Shown here in pieces: positions 1-7,756 of a stretch of 42,672 nt of DNA. The position numbers and the translations under genes were made by a program. Numbering within the stretch: the stretch's first letter is position 1; each line of letters starts with the position of its first letter. Source of the stretch: Candidatus Latescibacterota bacterium (GTDB lineage Bacteria > Latescibacterota > UBA2968); assembly GCA_021295695.1 (NCBI GenBank), contig JAGWBW010000021.1:1-42672 (forward strand), written 5' to 3'. Under the pieces are notes generated by a model. It saw only the letters and a list, made by a program, of their open reading frames with translations. It made no database searches and had not been told where the DNA came from.

Positions 1-1383
1 AAATTTGTAACTCTCCTGTTCTACTCGACCCGTCTTTGGCTCTTTTTTTTCAAGCGGAAACATCAATATAAACCTCGCCCCACCCTCTGTCCTGTTCTGT
101 ACCTGCACCTGTCCGTCATTTTGCATCACAATGCGCTTCACAATCGCCAACCCCAGGCCCGTGCCGCCAGTCTTTGAATTTTCATCTATCCGATAAAAAG
201 GCTCAAAAACTTTCTCTCTCAAATGTTCGGGAATACCACAACCATCGTCTTCCACACTGATATGCGCCATTTCATCTACTTTTTCCCCCTTAATCCAGAT
301 ATGGTGCCTGGCATGTCGCACGGCATTGGTAACCAGATTGGTAAGCGCGCGTTTGAAATGCGTCTCATTTGCCCAGACCATCAGGTGTTCGCTGTCGATA
401 TCCACAGAAATATCCCCGCGCAATTCTGCTACCATTTCGCGCAACTCTCTCATTTGTGCATAAACATCAATTTCCGTGCGATGTGAAATATCCCGGTCTA
501 ATCGCGCAAAATCCATCAACTCTTCAACCAGATCATTGAGTTCATAAACCGAGCGTTCAATCCGCTGAATATCTGTTTGATCCCCCGATACGCGATCACT
601 TTTCAATTGATTGAGAAGAAAAAAAATACGTGCCAAAGGCGTTCTCAATTCGTGCGACACCGCCCTCAAAAGCTCTCGCTGCCCATCTACTAACCCCTCA
701 ATACGATCGGCCATACCATTGAAACTGCGCGCCAAATCCGCCACCGCCTGACCCTTCCCAACCGGAGACCGGCTACTCAAATCACCCCTCCCAAATCGCT
801 CGGCAGCATCCGACAATGCATAAATTCGACGTTCAAAAGGGTGAATCAAAAAATAAATCGCCACACCTATACCCAACAAAATCGCGACCAAAATGCCAAA
901 AAATAAAACATCAATCTGAAAAAAGAAATTGCCGCCATCTCCCTCACCATCTCCTTCTTCAATCAAATTATCCTGCCACCGAATCATCTCCTCGAGCAGG
1001 TATGGTCCCAACACAATAACATCGCCATTGGGTGCCATCTGGTATGTCTGCAATCTTTCCTCTATAGAAATAGTCACAACCTCTCCGGCTTTCAAACGGC
1101 CTTTCTCTGCCGAAGAAAGCGGCAAAACAAATAACGGCTCCAGCGTAATGGGCATGCGGTGCGTCAGACTGAACATATTGAGCACCAGCAACTGCGCCAC
1201 CGGATCCACATCCACAACCTCAAGCTCCTCGCGAACCATTGCGATAAGCGCCTGGGTCTTGTCCTCAAAATCAGCCTGCCGAACAGAGGCGACCCATTGC
1301 TTTGACATTGCCAAAAGTCCAAACACACTCAAAAGCAAAACAATGGCAATTCCCGCATAAATACGGATAAATTGTCTTCTCAT
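1..1383 (-). CDS. Two-component sensor histidine kinase, CpxA/RstB-like (3' end outside window)
   Basis: Membrane sensor kinase that should phosphorylate the response regulator encoded just upstream. Visible part is 461 residues and still open at the window edge. Order: N-terminal membrane segment (about residues 7-28), a periplasmic sensor region of about 120 residues, second membrane segment (about 155-178), HAMP linker, H-box AVSHELRTPLARI with the phospho-accepting His near residue 244, then an HATPase domain with DDGCGIP and GGTGLGLAIV. The reading frame is closed by a stop one codon upstream of ATG 1383, so this start is the furthest upstream possible; its Shine-Dalgarno is weak. The 86-base gap from the regulator gene holds a short tandem repeat. 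Family (HisKA/HATPase) is certain; the stimulus is unknown. Confidence 0.93.
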   Translation of the reverse strand, partial: MRRQFIRIYAGIAIVLLLSVFGLLAMSKQWVASVRQADFEDKTQALIAMVREELEVVDVDPVAQLLVLNMFSLTHRMPITLEPLFVLPLSSAEKGRLKAGEVVTISIEERLQTYQMAPNGDVIVLGPYLLEEMIRWQDNLIEEGDGEGDGGNFFFQIDVLFFGILVAILLGIGVAIYFLIHPFERRIYALSDAAERFGRGDLSSRSPVGKGQAVADLARSFNGMADRIEGLVDGQRELLRAVSHELRTPLARIFFLLNQLKSDRVSGDQTDIQRIERSVYELNDLVEELMDFARLDRDISHRTEIDVYAQMRELREMVAELRGDISVDIDSEHLMVWANETHFKRALTNLVTNAVRHARHHIWIKGEKVDEMAHISVEDDGCGIPEHLREKVFEPFYRIDENSKTGGTGLGLAIVKRIVMQNDGQVQVQNRTEGGARFILMFPLEKKEPKTGRVEQESYKF

Positions 1384-1438
1384 CGGTCACTCGCTCGCAT
1401 AATCACACTTCCTCCTTCACACTTCACAGCCCCTCTTT

Positions 1439-1468
1439 TTCATCTGCGTTCATCTGCGTCATCTGCGG
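1439..1468. repeat. Short tandem repeat, three units of CATCTGCG
   Basis: Three near-identical units of the type CATCTGCGT (minus strand: ACGCAGATGA) lie head to tail between the response-regulator stop and the kinase start. Similar degenerate arrays of CGCAGAT units occur between genes in many environmental genomes, as far as I recall. It may be a mobile or selfish short repeat; no function can be read from it. Confidence 0.5.
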
Positions 1469-1469
1469 A

Positions 1470-2177
1470 TCACACTTCACCCTGCGCTGGCACTGACAGA
1501 AGATAACCCACACCGCGCACGGTCTTGATCGAAACCGATGTCGAATTATCTCCGCAGAGTTTTTGGCGGAGGCGAGAAATGTACACATCTACGCTGCGAT
1601 CCAATCCATCGTAATCGTAGTTAAACAATGCCTGATAAATATCCTGCCGACTCACCACTTCACCAGCTCGATAGGCCAGATAATAGAGCAAATCGAACTC
1701 ATAAGTCGTAACATCAACGCCATGCGCTCCCACCCTGACCTCCCGCCGATTTGCATCCACTATCAGATCTCCCACTCTCACCCGATCTGAAGGCATAGAT
1801 TTCCGCGAACTAACAGCCCTGCGCAGCAACGCGCGCACCCTTGCCACCAGCAATTGGGGCCGCACGGGTTTGGTCACATAATCATCACCGCCCATCTCCA
1901 GACCCAAAATTTCATCTAATTCTTCATCTCGAGCCGTCAAAAATAAAATTGGCCCATTGTATTCTGGACGCACTTCCCGGCATACGGTATATCCGTTCAT
2001 ACCCGGCAACATAATATCCAAAATGACCAGATCGGGCGGAGCAGCCAAAATGCGGTCTCGCGCAGCCTTGCCCTCGGCCTCGTACCAGACCACGAACCCC
2101 TCATTCTGCAAAAAATTGCGCGTCAATTCCGCCAATTCCCTATCGTCTTCAACCAACAAAATTATCTGATCGGCCAT
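1470..2177 (-). CDS. OmpR/RstA-family response regulator
   Basis: DNA-binding response regulator, partner of the downstream kinase. Receiver domain residues about 3-118 with acidic pocket E10/D11/D12, phospho-acceptor D54 in LVILDIMLPG, and the conserved Lys in DDYVTKP. The C-terminal winged helix (about 135-232) has the typical VDVYISRLRQKL and IKTVRGVGYLL recognition and wing segments. I take ATG 2177 (protein begins MADQIILLVEDD), which places the receiver at the usual distance from the N-terminus. An in-frame GTG at 2210 would add 11 residues and sits two bases after the previous stop. The best family match is RstA/CpxR, given the LEMGGDDY region. Most likely co-transcribed with the genes upstream. 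Confidence 0.93.
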   Translation of the reverse strand: MADQIILLVEDDRELAELTRNFLQNEGFVVWYEAEGKAARDRILAAPPDLVILDIMLPGMNGYTVCREVRPEYNGPILFLTARDEELDEILGLEMGGDDYVTKPVRPQLLVARVRALLRRAVSSRKSMPSDRVRVGDLIVDANRREVRVGAHGVDVTTYEFDLLYYLAYRAGEVVSRQDIYQALFNYDYDGLDRSVDVYISRLRQKLCGDNSTSVSIKTVRGVGYLLSVPAQGEV

Positions 2178-2212
2178 GGGATTTATCCCTGATTTTGGAT
2201 TTACCTGCACAC

Positions 2213-3088
2213 TTACACCAGACCCTTCACGGTTTCCTCAATCTGTGCGCGTTGTGCATCGCTCGCCGGTCGCCCCGGGGACCTCGGATCTCCACAATCG
2301 ACGCCCAATCGCACACTCAACGCCACCTTGATCACCGAATGAAAGCCGCCACCTGCGCTCAACGCCTCATAAGCACGCGACGCTTTATCCTGTGCTGCTT
2401 CTGCCGCCATCAAATCACCTGCCCGATACGCTTTCCAAATCGCCACCCACAATTCGGGAAACACATTCAACGGCCCATCCACACACCCGCACGCACCAAT
2501 TGTCATCGCCGGCAACATCAACCGATGATTGCCAATAAAACACGACAATCCCATTCCCGCAAACGTCCGTACATTTGCAAACGTCTGTGCCGAATGCTTT
2601 AACCCCTGTAATTGCGGCACTCGGTCTTGAATTTTTGCCATCATCCCCGGCGTAATTTCCACGCCTGTTGCCCCCGGCAAATTGTACACAAAGAGCGGCA
2701 GATCTGCAGCACCTGCCACAATCCGATAATGCTCGGCAATATCGTCGTCATCGCGCCGATAAAAAAACGGCGGCACACAACACAGTGCATCGGCACCCAC
2801 GCGCGCTGCGTGCTCGGCCAATCGCGCTGCGCGATCTGTGGTCGGCGCGCCCACATGCATAATAACTTTTGCACGTCCATTTGATTGATCCACAATCGCC
2901 GATGCAATCTGCATATTTTCATCATCGTCCAACAACACACTCTCGCCGGTACCTCCTGCGACCCAAAAACCGTGTACACCAGCTTCGATATTAAATTCTA
3001 CAATTTTGCGAAACACCGCTTCGTTAAACCGCCCGTCCTGTCCCATAGGCGTTGCGATAGCAGGAACTACACCTTCAAAAACACCCAT
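2213..3088 (-). CDS. Dihydrodipicolinate synthase / N-acetylneuraminate lyase family aldolase
   Basis: Class I (Schiff base) aldolase of the DapA/NanA superfamily, cytosolic TIM barrel, 291 residues. Visible landmarks: GGTGES at 45-50 (substrate carboxylate loop), catalytic Tyr135 in VYNLPG, Schiff-base Lys164 in GLKHS. GGTGES rather than GGTTGES and the NLPGATGV segment point to the NAL-like side of the family, so the substrate is probably a 2-keto acid rather than the lysine-pathway pair. An in-frame ATG at 3106 overlaps the surE stop, but AGGAG stands six bases ahead of ATG 3088, so I use 3088. Operon context (amidohydrolase, Rieske, M81) suggests breakdown of an unknown organic acid. Confidence 0.9.
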   Translation of the reverse strand: MGVFEGVVPAIATPMGQDGRFNEAVFRKIVEFNIEAGVHGFWVAGGTGESVLLDDDENMQIASAIVDQSNGRAKVIMHVGAPTTDRAARLAEHAARVGADALCCVPPFFYRRDDDDIAEHYRIVAGAADLPLFVYNLPGATGVEITPGMMAKIQDRVPQLQGLKHSAQTFANVRTFAGMGLSCFIGNHRLMLPAMTIGACGCVDGPLNVFPELWVAIWKAYRAGDLMAAEAAQDKASRAYEALSAGGGFHSVIKVALSVRLGVDCGDPRSPGRPASDAQRAQIEETVKGLV

Positions 3089-3102
3089 TTTAATCTCCTG
3101 TG

Positions 3103-3864
3103 TCATTGCCCCAACGTGCGAATATCCAATCGCGTAACACTCACATGTCCCTCGCGCAAAACCATACCATCTGTACCCGCGCGTTCTTCTACCTCTGGCT
3201 GATCGATATTGTGATAATAACCGTCTTCTGATGCCTCAAAACACGAAGTGTAAAACGTATGCCCGAGCACCGTTTGTATAACGCGCCAGTCATCAGATGG
3301 TTCAGCCGGCATATTCACATTCCACGTCACGGGATCAGACAGAAAATCTGCCTGACCGTTCAAAAATGCAAATACCTGATCCAACATCGCGCGACAACTT
3401 TCCAACAGCAGTTCCAGCACATCGGGCTGCATCGCGCGATCCTCAACCCACTGTCGAAACACCTGTTTGGGCAAAACCTGTGACAATGCCACAGCCGGCA
3501 ACCCCGCGATATTGGCTTCCAGAGCAGCCCCAACCGTCCCCGAAGAGAGCGTGAAGCTCAACCCCGAATTGCTGCCCATATTAACACCCGAAATCACCAG
3601 ATCGGGTTTATCGCCACCAAATAAATGATAAATGCCAAAATTTGCGCAATCCGCTGGCGTTCCCGAAAACGAGTATGTCTCACACGCAAATCCATCCAAC
3701 CGCTCGACATGACGTGTGCCAAACCGCGTCATCGCCTTGCCTTTCCAACTCTGCTCTTCGGCAGGCACCACAGCTTTCACATCTCCCACCGCCTGAAAAT
3801 AATCCACTGCAAACAAAAACAGAGGAGAATCCAGACTGTCGTCATTCGTCAATAAAATTTTCAA
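3103..3864 (-). CDS. surE: SurE-like 5'/3'-nucleotidase
   Basis: Metal-dependent phosphatase acting on nucleoside monophosphates or other small phosphomonoesters. The N-terminus MKILLTNDDS carries the Asp-Asp metal pair (D8, D9); SGTPADC and PDLVISGVNMGSN are the other two SurE signatures. 253 residues, normal length. The start codon is TTG (3864), preceded at about six bases by GGGGTG; no ATG is placed to give the canonical N-terminus. Only three bases separate it from the M81 gene, and its stop overlaps the downstream ATG at 3106. Position 10 is Ser where Gly is usual (NDDG), a mild deviation. The role inside this catabolic-looking operon is unclear. Confidence 0.9.
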   Translation of the reverse strand: MKILLTNDDSLDSPLFLFAVDYFQAVGDVKAVVPAEEQSWKGKAMTRFGTRHVERLDGFACETYSFSGTPADCANFGIYHLFGGDKPDLVISGVNMGSNSGLSFTLSSGTVGAALEANIAGLPAVALSQVLPKQVFRQWVEDRAMQPDVLELLLESCRAMLDQVFAFLNGQADFLSDPVTWNVNMPAEPSDDWRVIQTVLGHTFYTSCFEASEDGYYHNIDQPEVEERAGTDGMVLREGHVSVTRLDIRTLGQ

Positions 3865-3867
3865 AAA

Positions 3868-5346
3868 TCACACCCCAATCTCCTCAAAAGGATACATCGG
3901 CTCGCGGCGAAACTCGTATTCAAAACCTCGCATATCCGCCGCTGTTGCGCCCGGTGTATCCACGCGAATCAAAGCGGTACACACCGGTTCATATGCCGCA
4001 ACAGGCGCGTGTACACCCTTGGCGACAACCACCTGAAACGCGGCAGGATCGAGATCGCAACTCGTCATCAAACCCAGGCTCACGGGCACAGCTCGCCGCG
4101 AAGTCAAACTAATCGCAATACCCGTATCCGTCTCCACAATCGCCGTGGGACCCATATCAAAAGAAGTTCGCCCGCCGTGTCGCACCTCAGATTCTCGAAA
4201 CTTCCCCGCGTGCAAACTGCGCACCCGAACCTCTGCTTTCAGAGATGCACCGTGCAATTCATCCGTCTTGCCACCGATATCCAGCACCACGCGATTTCCA
4301 ACCCCTGCATCTCGCGCTCGCTCCTGTGATTCCGGATCAAAAATACACACAAAGCCCGTCGTATTCCCTCGCCTGTGCAATTCGTGCAAAATCTCCGTAC
4401 CATCGCCAGCAGATCCCCCACCCACATTATCGCCCATATCGAGCAAACAAACAGGTCCCTTCTGTTCCACCGCCATATCCACAGCATTGGGAACAGCAAT
4501 ATACTCCCCCACAAATTCCGCGCGATGTGCATACAAATAATCCGCCAACTGATTCGCCAGCACCTGTGCCCGATCCATATCACCATCTGTCACCACCACA
4601 AATGCCGACCCCATCTCCTCTACATCGGCATACGGAAAACCCAGCACTACACTATTCGACAAAACACCTGTTTCTTTTAACATCTCATCCGCCAACTCAT
4701 ACATCGGCAAACACGGTGGCGCAAAAGTCGATTGACGCTCGATATTAATCCCAACAGGGGGAAAAGCACCCGCTTGTACAGGCTTCACTTCCCCTTTCAG
4801 CGTTCGCACCATCAACGCCGCAGCTTCCAACCCGCGCTGTTTCTGATCGAGATGGGGATTCGAGCGATAGGCAATGGTCGCATCGCACGCCGCAACCATA
4901 CGCGGCGACAAATTGGCATGTGGATCAATCGTGCAAATAATCGGCTTTTCGGACCCAACCACCTCGCGCAAACGCGACAACCAGTGCCCATCCAGATCGC
5001 GATACCCATCGCCCTCACCTGAATTTGCCCCGTGAGGTGCCACGAGATACCCATCCACATCGCCCACAGCTCCCACCTCATCAAACATCAACTGCATCAA
5101 TTCTTCACAGGTCTCTCTGGTAATGCGTCCAGAAGGCGTTGTAGCCGCATGAAAAATCGGCAGTGCATCTATGCCTGCCGACTCTAATCCTTCTAAAAAT
5201 CCACTGACCTCGTGATGTCCGCCCGAATAATGATCATACATCGCCCGACCCGTAAAAATCCCATCCTGTCGGAAAGAACCCATAGTCGTTGGCGTGCTGA
5301 TAAACGTATTCGACTCGTGCAAAAGCGCAATAATACCGACGCGCAT
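3868..5346 (-). CDS. M81 family metallo-hydrolase (MlrC-like)
   Basis: Member of the M81/DUF1485 family, named after microcystinase C, a Zn enzyme that cleaves linear peptides. 492 residues. N-terminus MRVGIIALLHESNTF is the family signature; CTIDPHANLS and SNPHLDQ supply the expected Asp/His metal ligands, and LLDMGDNVGGGSAGD begins the C-terminal domain. ATG 5346 has AGGAG at good spacing; an in-frame ATG at 5364 overlaps the Rieske stop and has no better signal. No signal peptide, so cytosolic. Most relatives are of unknown substrate and occur in amino-acid or amide catabolic clusters, which agrees with the neighbours here. Confidence 0.9.
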   Translation of the reverse strand: MRVGIIALLHESNTFISTPTTMGSFRQDGIFTGRAMYDHYSGGHHEVSGFLEGLESAGIDALPIFHAATTPSGRITRETCEELMQLMFDEVGAVGDVDGYLVAPHGANSGEGDGYRDLDGHWLSRLREVVGSEKPIICTIDPHANLSPRMVAACDATIAYRSNPHLDQKQRGLEAAALMVRTLKGEVKPVQAGAFPPVGINIERQSTFAPPCLPMYELADEMLKETGVLSNSVVLGFPYADVEEMGSAFVVVTDGDMDRAQVLANQLADYLYAHRAEFVGEYIAVPNAVDMAVEQKGPVCLLDMGDNVGGGSAGDGTEILHELHRRGNTTGFVCIFDPESQERARDAGVGNRVVLDIGGKTDELHGASLKAEVRVRSLHAGKFRESEVRHGGRTSFDMGPTAIVETDTGIAISLTSRRAVPVSLGLMTSCDLDPAAFQVVVAKGVHAPVAAYEPVCTALIRVDTPGATAADMRGFEYEFRREPMYPFEEIGV

Positions 5347-5360
5347 CGGGAATACTCCTC

Positions 5361-5801
5361 TCATATTTCCACAACGATATACGTCTCCTCCACCGTCACC
5401 TCATAAGTCTCTGCCACATAAGGCCCCTTCATCAGTCCCGCCATATCTCCCTCGCCCTCTATCTCTGCGCCCTGTGCAATTTCCACCTCATAGCTACGTA
5501 CGCGCACACTGGAAGGATCGACCCACGACTGTCCCGTCTTAATATCGTATTCCCATCCGTGCCATGGACACCGCAAAATTTCACCCTTGCGTGTGTACTC
5601 GTATTCTCCCGGCACTCTCGCGGTCACAAAACCCGACACCCGTCCCTTGCACAATGCACCTCCCTGATGAGGGCATCGATTCCTCAGGGCATAAAATTCC
5701 CCATGGACATTAAACACCCCAATCTCCCGCCCCTCAATCGTCACCAGCTTCCGCTCGCCCGGCGGAATTTCATCAACCGTTCCAATAATATGTTTTGCCA
5801 T
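5361..5801 (-). CDS. Rieske [2Fe-2S] ferredoxin-like protein
   Basis: Small soluble iron-sulfur protein, 146 residues, a single Rieske domain. Ligand pairs are NRCPHQGG (Cys, His) and LRCPWHGWEYD (Cys, His). About 32 residues separate the two pairs, where 15-17 is usual in Rieske ferredoxins; the insertion contains the GEYEYTRKGE segment. Likely an electron carrier or a redox subunit for an oxygenase, but no oxygenase catalytic subunit is in this operon. Starts nine bases after the amidohydrolase stop; its TGA overlaps an ATG of the M81 frame. Rieske proteins beside amidohydrolase_2 proteins recur in aromatic catabolism clusters. Confidence 0.92.
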   Translation of the reverse strand: MAKHIIGTVDEIPPGERKLVTIEGREIGVFNVHGEFYALRNRCPHQGGALCKGRVSGFVTARVPGEYEYTRKGEILRCPWHGWEYDIKTGQSWVDPSSVRVRSYEVEIAQGAEIEGEGDMAGLMKGPYVAETYEVTVEETYIVVEI

Positions 5802-5810
5802 AACTCGTAC

Positions 5811-6902
5811 TCACGCCAACTGATACAACGCCCGCGCATTCTCCGCCAGAATATTGCGTCGCACATCCTTATCCATACCCGAAGGCAGAGCCACATCGGG
5901 CGCGTCAAAATCCCAGTGGGGATAATCCGTGGCAAACATCAACTTATCATTCATATCCATATGATCCATCATCTCAAAAAAGTACTCGCGTTGTGGGGGT
6001 TCGTCCATAGGCTGCGTACTGATCCAGAAATGATCGCGGATATACTCCGACGGCAACCGTTTCAAATGGGACAATTCCACCTTCAACTTCTGATAACAAC
6101 TATCCAGCCGCCACATCAATGCGGGCATCCACGCAAATCCCCCTTCAATCAACACCACTTTCAAATCGGGAAACTGCTCAAACACGCCTTCATACACCAA
6201 ACTCGTCACCTGCGCCTGAAATGCCGTGGGCATGCCACAGTGATCCTCAATATAATGCGACGGCTTGCCCGCGCCCGTTATTGGGCCTGCGCCTGTACCA
6301 CCAAAATGAATCGCAATGGGAAACCCATTTCTCACCGCAGCCTCATACACCTTCCAGTACTTGCGGCTGCCCAGGGGTTCCATTGTCCGCACGATGAGAA
6401 GCACCTGCACAAATCTCGGATCATCGCCCATGCGATCAATCTCTGCCGCAGCCAACTCGCCATTTTCATAAGGCACAATCACAGATCCGCGCAACCGGGG
6501 TTCGCGCCCGAGCCACGCATCGGCTTGCCAATCGTTCACAGCCTGTCCCATCGCCTCTGCATAACGCAAATTTTGCTGCCCACCCACGCCGATCAACGGC
6601 GTTAAAATACCGTAATCCATATCCCACTCATCCAGCAATTGCGCGCGCAAAAAGTCCAAATCGGATCCCGGCGGTCCCGAAGGCGGCCATGCATCGTGAC
6701 GCGCGGCATTTGGCACAGCGCGGGGATACGCCGACCCGATGCGTCCGCGACCACCAATGGTTCGGTGATAATCGTGCCATTCCTCCGCCAGATATTGAAA
6801 CCACATATCCCCCGATTTCATAGTCACATGAACATCGCAATCAATCACGGCTGTCTTTTTGCGCCTTTCTATGCCCGCCTCGGCAATCAGTGTATCTGCC
6901 AT
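5811..6902 (-). CDS. Amidohydrolase_2 family (ACMSD-like) metal-dependent hydrolase
   Basis: TIM-barrel metal-dependent hydrolase or decarboxylase, about 363 residues, first gene of the minus-strand operon. VIDCDVHVT near residue 20 is the DxHxH-type metal motif, altered to D-V-H-V-T; IAIHFGG in the middle is a second metal His; MFATDYPHWD near the C-terminus is the typical acidic metal/catalytic motif. ATG 6902 has AAGGAGG six bases upstream; the frame stays open further upstream (to 6995), but those residues do not look like the family. Relatives include ACMS decarboxylase and 2-pyrone hydrolases acting on ring-cleavage products; the actual substrate is not deducible. Confidence 0.9.
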   Translation of the reverse strand: MADTLIAEAGIERRKKTAVIDCDVHVTMKSGDMWFQYLAEEWHDYHRTIGGRGRIGSAYPRAVPNAARHDAWPPSGPPGSDLDFLRAQLLDEWDMDYGILTPLIGVGGQQNLRYAEAMGQAVNDWQADAWLGREPRLRGSVIVPYENGELAAAEIDRMGDDPRFVQVLLIVRTMEPLGSRKYWKVYEAAVRNGFPIAIHFGGTGAGPITGAGKPSHYIEDHCGMPTAFQAQVTSLVYEGVFEQFPDLKVVLIEGGFAWMPALMWRLDSCYQKLKVELSHLKRLPSEYIRDHFWISTQPMDEPPQREYFFEMMDHMDMNDKLMFATDYPHWDFDAPDVALPSGMDKDVRRNILAENARALYQLA

Positions 6903-6999
6903 GTCATGCCTCCTTGAATTCAAGATGCTGTTTAACCACATTATAACCCAACACATCAGAGAACGCAAACCCGATATGCGCTGTATCTGCATCATTGGA

Positions 7000-7028
7000 A
7001 AGATAGGTCTTTATCTCTGCAATATCAA
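7000..7028 (-). promoter_or_regulatory. Putative sigma70-type promoter of the amidohydrolase operon
   Basis: On the minus strand TTGATA (7028-7023) and TATCTT (7005-7000) are 17 bases apart, giving a start near 6993 and a leader of about 90 bases. It is divergent from, and only about 12 bases from, the -35 box of the higA promoter, so the two may share control. Confidence 0.45.
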
Positions 7029-7039
7029 ATGCCCGACCC

Positions 7040-7068
7040 TTGACAGCGAGGATATTTTTAAATAGAAT
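7040..7068 (+). promoter_or_regulatory. Putative strong sigma70-type promoter of the HigA-like gene
   Basis: TTGACA (7040-7045), 17-base spacer, TAGAAT (7063-7068). Start expected near 7075, only about 13 bases before the ATG at 7088. Antitoxins of this family usually bind their own promoter. Confidence 0.6.
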
Positions 7069-7087
7069 CTGTTGGGGATTATCACTA

Positions 7088-7348
7088 ATGGCTGACAACG
7101 GTATTAAGATAACCATGACACCTTCGTATCCCGGCGATTTCATCCGCACTGAAATTGTCGAGGAACTGGGATTGAGTGTTACAGAGGCAGCCGAAATTCT
7201 GGGCGTGCATCGAGCCGCCCTTTCCGACCTGCTGAACAGCAACACGACCCTATCTGCGGAAATGGCACTGCGTATTGAGAAAGCCTTTGGCATCAGCATG
7301 GACACACTGTTGCGAATGCAGGCGTGGTACGACGACGCGCAACGTTAG
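7088..7348 (+). CDS. HigA/VapI-family helix-turn-helix antitoxin-like regulator
   Basis: 86-residue DNA-binding protein of the HigA (addiction module antidote) family. PGDFIRTEIVEELGLS is the family N-terminus; the HTH follows (VTEAAEILGVHRAALSDLLN), then the conserved MALRIEKAFG and a C-terminus ending MQAWYDDAQ. ATG 7088 is used because it follows the promoter and TGGGGAT at about 10 bases. In a normal module higB lies directly upstream; the upstream 180 bases contain only divergent promoter elements and no HigB-like frame on either strand, so this is an orphan or the toxin has been lost. The DUF2283 gene downstream is not a known HigB type. Confidence 0.85.
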   Translation: MADNGIKITMTPSYPGDFIRTEIVEELGLSVTEAAEILGVHRAALSDLLNSNTTLSAEMALRIEKAFGISMDTLLRMQAWYDDAQR

Positions 7349-7367
7349 TAATAACAACCAAAACCTT

Positions 7368-7421
7368 CTGGATTACTTCGTTGTGCCTTCGGCGTGGCGG
7401 CTAAAATCCTGCCGCAATGAC
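7368..7421 (+). repeat. REP-like intergenic repeat, copy A
   Basis: About 54 bases, nearly identical to the reverse complement of 18473-18527 (one gap and a handful of substitutions). The core contains an imperfect hairpin formed by GGCGTGG and CCTGCCG around CGGCTAAAAT. It lies between higA and the DUF2283 gene. A shortened relative is at 36358-36392. Confidence 0.75.
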
Positions 7422-7516
7422 GGCGTAAGTACAACGTCAGTAATGACAAGCGCAAAATCGATATGGATAGCCTTTTTACCCTGATTCAGATTCACCTATT
7501 TTTTGAGAAGAAAACA

Positions 7517-7738
7517 ATGAAAATATCTTATGATCGCGAGGTAGATGCGCTGTACATTTGCTTCAAAGAAACAACGGTTACAACGAAACATCTTGAGGAT
7601 GGAATTGCGCTGGATTACGACGAGGCAGACCGTCTCGCGGGCATCGAAATTCTCGACGCCATGAAGCGGCTGGATGATCCACAGATATTCAAACAGGTAA
7701 TCATAGAAGACATAGCGCTCGGTGAAATCAGAACCTGA
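7517..7738 (+). CDS. DUF2283 family small protein
   Basis: 73-residue protein matching the DUF2283 pattern: N-terminal MKISYDREVDALYI, central DGIALDYDEADRLAGIEILDA. Function unknown; such genes often sit beside toxin-antitoxin or DUF4258 genes, though no DUF4258 partner is seen here. ATG 7517 gives the canonical N-terminus; the frame extends upstream to 7463 but those residues do not fit the family. The RBS (GAGAAG) is moderate. Stop is 18 bases before the stop of the convergent ATPase gene. Confidence 0.85.
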   Translation: MKISYDREVDALYICFKETTVTTKHLEDGIALDYDEADRLAGIEILDAMKRLDDPQIFKQVIIEDIALGEIRT

Positions 7739-7756
7739 CTGCGATGCTAATTATGA

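Noticed and set aside
6904-7305. Minus-strand frame upstream of the amidohydrolase, ending HLEFKEA, possibly a truncated gene.
   Set aside because: The part over higA is a shadow; the rest covers a divergent promoter pair and matches no family I know.
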